Source: Deltaproteobacteria bacterium (GTDB taxonomy: Bacteria; Desulfobacterota; Syntrophia; Syntrophales; UBA2185). Taken from it: 7,284 nucleotides of DNA. A program made the translations under genes and the position numbers. Positions within the stretch are counted from its first letter, which is position 1; each line of letters begins with the position of its first letter. The stretch covers positions 1-7,284 of the forward strand of contig JAPLJQ010000188.1 of NCBI GenBank assembly GCA_026388495.1, read 5' to 3'. The notes under the pieces are model-generated. The model ran no database searches and was not told where the DNA came from. It worked only from the letters and a program-made list of their open reading frames with translations. Of the stretch, positions 1 to 5,189 are shown one piece after another.

Positions 1-459
1 AAGCCTATCAGCAAGATCTTTTTGAAACATGAGAACCATGCACGATATATCACTTCGATAATCAATTAATCGAAACAATATCTGCGAAGAAATGTAATAC
101 GGAATGTTTCCGATAACCTTTACTTTTTTATTCGTCAAGCTATGTTTTACCGACGAAAAATCAAAAGCAAGTATATCGGCGTGCACAATTTCGACATTTA
201 AATAATCTTTAAGCCTCTCTCTTAATATTTTCACCATGTATGGATCGACCTCAATGGCGATTACTCTGCCTGCGTACCTTGCAATCTCTTCAGTCATGAT
301 CCCAACGCCGGCACCGATTTCTATAACCACATCATCGCAAAGGATATCAAGAATGCTGATTATTTTGCTAATTATATTCCGATCCCCTAAAAATGACTGG
401 CCCAGGCGCTTAAGGGGACGTATTCCCCTACTTTCAAGAATTTTTCTCGGCGTTGTCAT
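1..459 (-). CDS. rsmA: 16S rRNA dimethyladenosine transferase RsmA/KsgA, N-terminal part (3' end outside window)
   Basis: RsmA uses S-adenosylmethionine to dimethylate the two adjacent adenosines (A1518/A1519, E. coli numbering) in the 3'-terminal helix of 16S rRNA, a late check on 30S assembly. The visible 153 codons hold the Rossmann methyltransferase core. There is the family N-terminal Leu-Gly-Gln-Ser-Phe-Leu segment (residues 19-24), SAM motif I EIGAGVG (47-53), the acidic ribose-binding Glu70 in IEVD, Asp95 in HADIL, and the catalytic motif IV NIPYYIS (118-124). QKDLADRL (146-153) is the usual segment after motif IV. The C-terminal helical domain, about 110 residues, lies off the left edge. 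The ATG at 459-457 gives the expected N-terminus and lies inside the end of the upstream DUF2062 gene, overlapping it by 26 bp. No strong Shine-Dalgarno is seen, so translational coupling is likely. Family assignment is confident. Confidence 0.95.
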   Translation of the reverse strand, partial: MTTPRKILESRGIRPLKRLGQSFLGDRNIISKIISILDILCDDVVIEIGAGVGIMTEEIARYAGRVIAIEVDPYMVKILRERLKDYLNVEIVHADILAFDFSSVKHSLTNKKVKVIGNIPYYISSQILFRLIDYRSDISCMVLMFQKDLADRL

Positions 460-901
460 GGTTCATACTTTTTCTGATTGTTATAATTGCATGATGGGTA
501 ATAAAATAGGCGGGGACGGCAAATAAGGGAGCCATCATAACGCCTCCAAGTAGAAGAGGAAAGGCAATATGCCACCCGAGGTTGATGATGTACTGTAAAG
601 ACAGGTCGGAGAAATTGAAATCATATGATGCGGTTTGCAGAAGGTGATGGCCAATTTCGTACTGAATAAAATAAAGAAGGGGAATAGTAATTGGATTGGA
701 AATGATCCACGTCCCAAGGTACGCAGCTGTCAGATTTTGCCTGAACAGAACAGTAATTAAAATGACCAACACCGTGTGGAAAGGTATGGTTGGCGTAACG
801 CCGACAAACACACCGATGGCCATTCCCATAGCAATTGCTCTGGGTTCGCCCTTCAGGCTGATAAATTTGTCATGAAAATATTTGATTCTTTTTTTCACCA
901 T
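434..901 (-). CDS. DUF2062 family small integral membrane protein
   Basis: This 155-residue hydrophobic protein has no established function. It has a basic N-terminus (MVKKRIKYFHDKF), then the DUF2062 signature: Gly-Glu-Pro near residue 18, followed by a glycine-rich membrane segment (about 22-53) containing GVFVGVTPTIPFHT. A second segment (about 58-82) carries the typical Ser-Asn-Pro-Ile-Thr motif (68-72), and a long C-terminal hydrophobic stretch (about 106-142) probably forms one or two more membrane helices. I see no signal peptide cleavage site or enzymatic motif. It follows tsaD after 46 bp and runs 26 bp into rsmA, so the three are probably co-transcribed. DUF2062 proteins are sometimes fused to or next to glycosyltransferases, but that context is absent here. 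It stops at TGA, which shows that TGA is an ordinary stop codon in this genome. The family call is firm and the function unknown. Confidence 0.88.
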   Translation of the reverse strand: MVKKRIKYFHDKFISLKGEPRAIAMGMAIGVFVGVTPTIPFHTVLVILITVLFRQNLTAAYLGTWIISNPITIPLLYFIQYEIGHHLLQTASYDFNFSDLSLQYIINLGWHIAFPLLLGGVMMAPLFAVPAYFITHHAIITIRKSMNHDNAEKNS

Positions 902-947
902 TCTAAGTAATTCGGCATCATATCGGTCAATATGTGAATATTTCCAT

Positions 948-1943
948 TTACAAGGGCCATCTTGAAAAGGCGTTCATGTCAAAGTTATCCCTCTGGCCTT
1001 TTTCCAACATATGGTTACCTACAACGGCAATCATGGCGCCATTATCCGTACAAAAAACGGCGGACGGCATGAAGACATCGATCCCGGCGATTGCGGATGT
1101 TTCAACAAACCTTTCTCTCAGACGGCTGTTTGAGGCTACCCCCCCACATACGACAATACTCGATACGGACAACAATCGTGCCGCTCTGAAGGTTTTATCC
1201 ACAAGAACGTCAACGATCGCCTCCTGATAGCTTGCAGCTACATCTTTCATTTCATCATCACTAAATGGTCGTTCTCTTTTTTTTATGCAATGCAACAAAG
1301 ACGTTTTCAGTCCACTGAAGCTGAAATCAAGGCTTTCTTTCATTGCTCTGGGAAATTGGATCCAATTTTTATTTCCTTTTTTTGACAGCCGGTCAATAGC
1401 TACACCGCCCGGATAACCAATATTCATCAGTTTTGCAGCTTTGTCAAAAGCTTCACCAGCCGCATCATCTCGTGTCTGTCCCAAAATTTTGAAATTTTGG
1501 AAACCTCCAACATGGTAAATACTAGTATGTCCTCCTGAGACTACGAGGGCGATAAAAGGGAAATCCGGATATGTGTCTCCCAAGAAAACGGAGGCAATAT
1601 GTCCTTCGAGATGATTCACACCAACAATGGGTTTGTCTTTCATAAAAGCAATGGCCTTCGCGACAGACAGACCGACCAGAAGAGAGCCAACAAGGCCCGG
1701 TCCTCTGGTTACGGCGATGCCGCTTATATCATCCATTGTGATTTGCGCTTCATTGAGAGTCTGGATGATGACTGGGATAATCACTTCAATGTGCTTTCGA
1801 GATGCTATTTCCGGAACAACACCACCATATTTCCGGTGCAAATCTATCTGCGAGGCAACAACATTCGATAAAATGAACCGACCATCTTTCACAACTGCTG
1901 CCGCCGTTTCATCACAGGATGTTTCTATTCCAAGTACCAACAT
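948..1943 (-). CDS. tsaD: tRNA N6-adenosine threonylcarbamoyltransferase TsaD
   Basis: TsaD (Gcp/YgjD/Kae1 family, ASKHA fold) transfers the threonylcarbamoyl group from threonylcarbamoyl-AMP to A37 of ANN-decoding tRNAs. It works in the cytoplasm with TsaB and TsaE after TsaC/Sua5 makes the intermediate; none of those partners is in this window. The 331 residues match the usual bacterial length of about 335-345. Visible motifs are the N-terminal LGIETSCDET (4-13), metal ligands His111 and His115 in NHLEGH, SGGHT (136-140), the DDAAGEAFDK block (159-168), GYPGG (176-180), the CGGVASN nucleotide-binding loop (266-272), and the third metal ligand Asp300 in CTDNGAM. The ATG at 1943 is preceded by GGAG with an 8-nt spacer and gives the canonical N-terminus. 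It ends at TAA and heads the tsaD-DUF2062-rsmA cluster. It is transcribed divergently from nadB. Nothing looks damaged. Confidence 0.97.
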   Translation of the reverse strand: MLVLGIETSCDETAAAVVKDGRFILSNVVASQIDLHRKYGGVVPEIASRKHIEVIIPVIIQTLNEAQITMDDISGIAVTRGPGLVGSLLVGLSVAKAIAFMKDKPIVGVNHLEGHIASVFLGDTYPDFPFIALVVSGGHTSIYHVGGFQNFKILGQTRDDAAGEAFDKAAKLMNIGYPGGVAIDRLSKKGNKNWIQFPRAMKESLDFSFSGLKTSLLHCIKKRERPFSDDEMKDVAASYQEAIVDVLVDKTFRAARLLSVSSIVVCGGVASNSRLRERFVETSAIAGIDVFMPSAVFCTDNGAMIAVVGNHMLEKGQRDNFDMNAFSRWPL

Positions 1944-1984
1944 GAATCAGGCTCCGTAAAGTTTTCTTTTACAAGTATCATGAA

Positions 1985-2014
1985 ATTATATATAGAAATG
2001 TACAATCTTTGCAA
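1985..2014 (-). promoter_or_regulatory. Putative sigma70-type promoter of the tsaD cluster
   Basis: Read on the minus strand there is a consensus -10 TATAAT (1990-1985) and a -35-like TTGCAA (2014-2009; 4 of 6 consensus bases), separated by 18 bp. Transcription would begin near 1978 and leave a leader of about 35 nt with the GGAG ribosome site before the tsaD ATG. The -35 element lies inside the inverted repeat at 2004-2023, so a protein bound to that repeat could affect this promoter. This is a sequence match only. Confidence 0.45.
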
Positions 2015-2023
2015 ACAAAGATT
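2004..2023. promoter_or_regulatory. Perfect 8-bp inverted repeat between tsaD and nadB, candidate operator
   Basis: AATCTTTG (2004-2011), a CAAA spacer (2012-2015) and CAAAGATT (2016-2023) form a perfect interrupted palindrome. It lies near the middle of the 119-bp divergent region, 39 bp before the nadB ATG. It covers the -35 of the proposed tsaD promoter. On the plus strand it would sit between a weak TGTACA (2000-2005) and TTTATT (2022-2027) promoter pair for nadB. The symmetry and position suit a dimeric regulator. It could also form a small RNA hairpin. I do not recognise it as the site of any named NAD regulator (NrtR, NiaR, NadQ). Confidence 0.4.
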
Positions 2024-2062
2024 TATTGCAGGTGTAAATAGCCGAACGGAGAAAACCTGAAC

Positions 2063-2848
2063 ATGGAAATAACATCAGACTTTCTTGTCTTGGGCAGTGG
2101 TATAGCAGGGCTCAGCTTTGCAATTAAAGCGGCGGATCTCGGAACTGTATCCATTGTAACAAAAAAAGAAAAATCCGAATCTAACACAAATTTAGCACAG
2201 GGTGGCATTGCCGCTGTTCATGATAAAAGGGACAGATTTGATTATCACATAAACGATACTCTTGTCTGTGGTGCCGGACTCTGTAAAGAAGATGTTGTTA
2301 AATTCGTCGTCATAGAAGGTCCTGAAAGGATCAACGAACTGGTTCAATGGGGCGTCGATTTCACAAAAGCTAAAAATGGCAATTCCAGCATTTATGACCT
2401 GGGACGTGAAGGTGGTCATTCCATGAGAAGGGTCCTCCACGCGAAAGATCTCACGGGAAGTGAAATAGAACGAGCTCTCCATGAAAAAGCAAGTCTTAAA
2501 AGAAATATTAAGATATTTGAAAATCATATCGGCATCGATCTTATTTTAGAATCCAATTTACGACCTGAAATAAAAAAAGACCGTGACAAATGCCTCGGCG
2601 CTTATATTTTCGATACTCAACGCAATGCAATCCATACATTCAGGGCAAAATTTATAATTTTGTCAACCGGCGGGGCTGGCAAAGTATATCTCATCACAAC
2701 AAATCCAGATATTGCTACCGGTGACGGAATCTCCATGGCATATAGGGCTGGCGCCTACATCGCCAACATGGAATTCATTCAGTTTCACCCGACCTGTCTT
2801 TATCACCCGGACGCCAAGTCTTTTTTGATCAGTGAGGCAGTCAGGTGA
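2063..2848 (+). CDS. nadB: L-aspartate oxidase, N-terminal fragment up to the in-frame TGA (261 residues)
   Basis: If the TGA terminates, this is the first product. It carries most of the FAD-binding domain of the succinate dehydrogenase/fumarate reductase flavoprotein family. The dinucleotide loop GSGIAG is at residues 11-16, the flavin-contacting AQGGIAA at 45-51, REGGHS with the putative active-site Glu116 at 115-120, STGGAGKVY at 201-209, TTNPDIATGDG at 212-222, and FHPT with His242 at 241-244. It stops just after Arg261, before the second half of the capping domain and the C-terminal helical domain. It therefore lacks three catalytic positions (Arg288, His349, Arg384 in full-length numbering) and should not be active alone. 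The lesion details are given under the full-length locus. Confidence 0.8.
   Translation: MEITSDFLVLGSGIAGLSFAIKAADLGTVSIVTKKEKSESNTNLAQGGIAAVHDKRDRFDYHINDTLVCGAGLCKEDVVKFVVIEGPERINELVQWGVDFTKAKNGNSSIYDLGREGGHSMRRVLHAKDLTGSEIERALHEKASLKRNIKIFENHIGIDLILESNLRPEIKKDRDKCLGAYIFDTQRNAIHTFRAKFIILSTGGAGKVYLITTNPDIATGDGISMAYRAGAYIANMEFIQFHPTCLYHPDAKSFLISEAVR
2846..2848 (+). other. In-frame TGA at the conserved glycine of NadB
   Basis: The codons run Val-Arg-TGA-Glu-Gly-Gly, where NadB, SdhA and FrdA relatives normally read Arg-Gly-Glu-Gly. Both flanking frames equal the frame of the nadB ATG, so this is a substitution and not a frameshift. TGA also ends the DUF2062 gene and the CoA-transferase/GNAT gene here, so it is a normal stop. 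No convincing bacterial SECIS hairpin follows: the only nearby stem is AAGG/CCTT, 5 nt or less from the TGA. Confidence 0.9.
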
Positions 2849-2887
2849 GAAGGGGGTATCCTTAAACTTAAAAACGGAGCTTCATTC

Positions 2888-3682
2888 ATGGAAAAATACC
2901 ATCCCATGAAAAGCCTCGCACCGAGGGACATCGTCGCCAAGGCGATTGATACGGAACTAAAAAAATCCGGAGACGAATATGTTCTTCTTGATATCACCCA
3001 TCGGGACAGAGCATTTTTGGTGGGAAGATTTCCTAATATATACAAAAAATGTCTGGAATTGGGGATGGATATCACGAACGAGCCCATTCCCGTCGTCCCG
3101 GCAGCCCATTATCTTTGCGGTGGTATCGCGGTTAATTCCTATGGGGAAACAAATATCGACAGGCTCTTTGCCTGTGGCGAAGTCTCTTGCACAGGCCTGC
3201 ATGGCGCCAATCGCCTTGCAAGCAATTCGCTTCTTGAGGCGGTCGTTTTTGCACACCGCTCGCTCATGAAAATAGGCAAGATTTTCATAGAAACAACGGA
3301 TGACCCGATACAGATCCCTCCATGGGATCCCAAAGGCGCCACAGAAAGTGACGAATCCATCGTTGTATCCCATAACTGGGATGAAATCAGAAGATGCATG
3401 TGGAATTATGTGGGTATTGTCCGTTCAGACAAAAGGCTGGCGCGTGCGGACAGGAGAATAGAGCTGATCACACGTGAAATTGACGACTATTATAGAAATT
3501 TTATCGTAACAAGAGATATTGTTGAACTCAGGAACATCGCAACAGTGGCAAAACTCATTATCCAGTGTGCGAGGATGAGAAAAGAAAGCCGGGGTCTTCA
3601 TTATAATATCGATTATCCGGAAAAAGATGACCTCAACTGGCTGAAGGATACGGTTATCAGCAAGGATCGGCCATGGATTTAA
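2888..3682 (+). CDS. nadB: L-aspartate oxidase, C-terminal fragment (264 residues) in the same frame after the TGA
   Basis: This is the continuation of nadB from the first ATG after the stop (Met276 of the full frame). The homologous sequence begins earlier, at 2849 directly after the TGA, with Glu-Gly-Gly-Ile-Leu-Lys. The fragment holds APRDIV with the catalytic Arg (fragment residue 13), VPAAHYLCGG with the catalytic His (residue 74), the GLHGANRLASNS block with the third catalytic Arg (residue 109), and the C-terminal helical domain (VGIVRSDKRL, residues 176-185; RKESRGLHY, residues 236-244). GGAG at 2876-2879 sits 8 nt before the ATG, so separate initiation is possible, although those bases also encode normal NadB residues. 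It ends at TAA, 21 bp before the end of the convergent purB. It lacks the FAD-binding loop, so activity alone is not expected. Confidence 0.75.
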   Translation: MEKYHPMKSLAPRDIVAKAIDTELKKSGDEYVLLDITHRDRAFLVGRFPNIYKKCLELGMDITNEPIPVVPAAHYLCGGIAVNSYGETNIDRLFACGEVSCTGLHGANRLASNSLLEAVVFAHRSLMKIGKIFIETTDDPIQIPPWDPKGATESDESIVVSHNWDEIRRCMWNYVGIVRSDKRLARADRRIELITREIDDYYRNFIVTRDIVELRNIATVAKLIIQCARMRKESRGLHYNIDYPEKDDLNWLKDTVISKDRPWI

Positions 3683-3703
3683 GATCATCCCACGATGAGC
3701 AGG

Positions 3704-5014
3704 CTATTCATTTTCACTTTTCTCTTCAAATACCCTGCTGAAAATGAAGTCAATGTGCTTAAGAAAATTCTCATATTTAAATATATGGTCAATATCTTCG
3801 GGTGTAAGGTAAAACGATACATCCTTATCAAGTAACAAGAGATCCTTGAATTCGCTGCCCTCATGCCAGGCTTTCATGGCATTTCTCTGTACAACAGTAT
3901 AGGCATCCTCCCGCAACATCCCTTTTTCGATTAACTTCAGTAAAACATTTTGAGAAAATATAATTCCTTTTGTCATTTTCATGTTGTCAAGCATTTTATC
4001 TGAATATACGACCAAGGACTCGACCAGCCCGGTAAAACGATGCAACATGAAGTCGAGAAGGATCGTCGCATCGGGAGCTATAACTCTTTCTACCGATGAA
4101 TGGCTTATGTCCCGCTCATGCCAGAGGGCCACATCTTCAAGGGCTGCCTGGGCATAAGACCTCATCAGTCGCGCAAGTCCTGAAAGGTTTTCAGCAAGAA
4201 TGGGGTTTCGCTTATGGGGCATGGCGGATGATCCTTTTTGTCCCGGAGAAAAATATTCTTCAACCTCCCTCACCTCCGTTCTCTGGAGTAATCTTATCTC
4301 CTGAGAGAATTTATCTATCGAAGAGGCAATGATGGCCAAGGTACAAAAGAATTCGGCATGCCGATCCCTCTGGACGATTTGTGATGATACGGGCGCCGGC
4401 TTCAGACCGAGTTTGTGACAGACGTAAGCCTCAACAGAAGGATCAATAAAAGAGAACGTCCCGACGGCGCCTGAAATCTTGCCATAGCTTATCACCTCTT
4501 TTGCACGGATTAGCCGTAAACGGTTTCTTTCCATTTCTTGATACCATAGAGCCAACTTCATACCAAAGGTGATAGGCTCGGCATGAATACCGTGCGAACG
4601 CCCTATCATGAACATATCCTTATGTGACCATGCCTTTTGTTTCAGCACTGAAAGTAATATATTGAGATCATCGATTAAAATCTCCGATGCTTCTTTTAGG
4701 AGCAGGGCAAGGGATGTGTCAAGAATATCAGAAGATGTGAGTCCCATATGGATGAAGCGACTGTCCTCACCTACTCTTTCAGCCACTGTCGTCAAAAATG
4801 CGATGACATCATGCTTGGTTTTTTTTTCGATCTCTTCTATTCTTGCCACATCAAAACCGGCTCTCTGTTTGATATTTCTGAGAGATTCTTCAGGAATTTC
4901 GCCTCTTGCCGACAGAGATTCACAGGCAAGAATTTCTATGTCGAGCCACTTTTTGTATCTGTTTTCAAGGCTCCAGGTGGCCGTCATCCTTTCTCTTGAG
5001 TATCTTGAGATCAA
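3704..5014 (-). CDS. purB: Adenylosuccinate lyase PurB (TTG start)
   Basis: PurB is a homotetrameric cytosolic lyase of the fumarase/aspartase superfamily. It removes fumarate from SAICAR in IMP synthesis and from adenylosuccinate to give AMP. The 436 residues match the Bacillus-type enzyme (431 aa), and its numbering carries over: His68 in KHDV, His89 in HMGLTSSD, the general-acid His141 in GRSHG, the flexible signature loop GSSAMPHKRNP (261-271) with catalytic Ser262/Ser263 and Lys268, and Glu275. The start is TTG at 5014-5012: the resulting N-terminus (M-I-x-R-Y-S-R) is the family's, and AGAGGAG lies 8-9 nt upstream. The first ATG (4987) would drop these conserved residues. The gene ends with TAG, 21 bp from the convergent nadB end, and is divergent from the CoA-transferase/GNAT gene. 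All key residues are intact, so the enzyme should be active. Confidence 0.96.
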   Translation of the reverse strand: MISRYSRERMTATWSLENRYKKWLDIEILACESLSARGEIPEESLRNIKQRAGFDVARIEEIEKKTKHDVIAFLTTVAERVGEDSRFIHMGLTSSDILDTSLALLLKEASEILIDDLNILLSVLKQKAWSHKDMFMIGRSHGIHAEPITFGMKLALWYQEMERNRLRLIRAKEVISYGKISGAVGTFSFIDPSVEAYVCHKLGLKPAPVSSQIVQRDRHAEFFCTLAIIASSIDKFSQEIRLLQRTEVREVEEYFSPGQKGSSAMPHKRNPILAENLSGLARLMRSYAQAALEDVALWHERDISHSSVERVIAPDATILLDFMLHRFTGLVESLVVYSDKMLDNMKMTKGIIFSQNVLLKLIEKGMLREDAYTVVQRNAMKAWHEGSEFKDLLLLDKDVSFYLTPEDIDHIFKYENFLKHIDFIFSRVFEEKSENE

Positions 5015-5022
5015 CTCTTTTA

Positions 5023-5029
5023 TCTCCTC
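5023..5029 (-). promoter_or_regulatory. Strong ribosome binding site that fixes the TTG start of purB
   Basis: On the minus strand AGAGGAG lies 8 nt from the TTG at 5014, where no ATG or GTG is available. Together with the PurB N-terminal homology it decides the start. Confidence 0.75.
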
Positions 5030-5032
5030 TAT

Positions 5033-5065
5033 AATGTTATTGATAAGTGATTATAATGTAACATT
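5033..5065. repeat. 7-bp inverted repeat around the purB -10 region
   Basis: AATGTTA (5033-5039) and TAACATT (5059-5065) are exact inverted repeats separated by 19 bp. They flank a minus-strand TATAAT (5055-5050), a plausible purB -10 with only a poor -35 match. An operator for purB is possible, but in DNA this AT-rich a 7-bp match can arise by chance. Confidence 0.25.
5050..5055 (-). promoter_or_regulatory. Candidate -10 element of the purB promoter
   Basis: TATAAT on the minus strand would place the transcript start near 5043, about 30 nt before the TTG. No -35 better than 3 of 6 (TTGTTT with a 19-bp spacer, 5080-5075) is seen, so the promoter may be weak or activator-dependent. Confidence 0.35.
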
Positions 5066-5107
5066 GTATACATAAAACAAAACAGTAAAGAAATAAACAT
5101 AAAAAAC

Positions 5108-5136
5108 TACACAAATAAAAATATATGCAGTATAAT
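5108..5136 (+). promoter_or_regulatory. Putative sigma70-type promoter of the CoA-transferase/GNAT gene
   Basis: TACACA (5108-5113; 4 of 6 consensus) and consensus TATAAT (5131-5136) are separated by exactly 17 bp in very AT-rich DNA. Transcription would begin near 5143. A GTG at 5142 would then fall at the transcript start, which supports the downstream ATG at 5190 as the real translation start. Confidence 0.5.
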
Positions 5137-5189
5137 ATACAGTGATATTTGGTCTTGGTTTTTTTATCGGAGGGTGTCACTGCTTACTC

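Larger units (their letters stand above)
2063..3682 (+). pseudogene. nadB: L-aspartate oxidase gene nadB, full length by homology but interrupted by an in-frame TGA at 2846-2848
   Basis: NadB is the flavoprotein that oxidises L-aspartate to iminoaspartate, which NadA and dihydroxyacetone phosphate turn into quinolinate for NAD. In anaerobes fumarate is the likely electron acceptor. Read through the TGA, the frame spans 539 codons, close to E. coli NadB (540 aa), and aligns by eye from end to end. The TGA is codon 262 and replaces the Gly of the conserved Arg-Gly-Glu-Gly segment (E. coli Gly264). One base, GGA to TGA, explains it. Both sides stay in one frame and I see no other lesion. Catalytic positions are all present: Glu116, His242, Arg288, His349 and Arg384, matching E. 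coli Glu121, His244, Arg290, His351 and Arg386. The ATG at 2063 has CGGAG 11 nt upstream. It may be a fresh nonsense mutation, a base-call error or a readthrough case. nadA and nadC are not in the window. Confidence 0.85.

Noticed and set aside
2846..2848. UGA reassigned to glycine, as in Gracilibacteria/SR1 (code 25)
   Set aside because: TGA is a plain terminal stop for the DUF2062 gene (434-436) and the fusion gene (7092-7094), ordinary Gly codons are used throughout, and the genes look proteobacterial in style.
2846..2900. TGA in nadB read as selenocysteine
   Set aside because: The position aligns with a conserved Gly, not the Cys usual for Sec proteins. No SECIS-like hairpin with its apical loop about 16-37 nt downstream was found; the only stem (AAGG/CCTT) is too close to the TGA and too short.
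3683..3703. Bidirectional terminator between convergent nadB and purB
   Set aside because: The 21 bp contain no stem of useful length and no T-run in either direction.
4608..5075. Long open frame opposite purB, and similar frames opposite tsaD (1627-1959), rsmA (236-526) and the fusion gene (5853-6239)
   Set aside because: They lie antisense to clearly homologous genes, lack ribosome sites and recognisable domains, and have compositions typical of shadow frames.
5142..5189. N-terminal extension of the fusion protein from GTG 5142
   Set aside because: It lies at the predicted transcript start, has no ribosome site, and adds 16 residues with no likeness to the family N-terminus. ATG 5190 or 5193 fits better.
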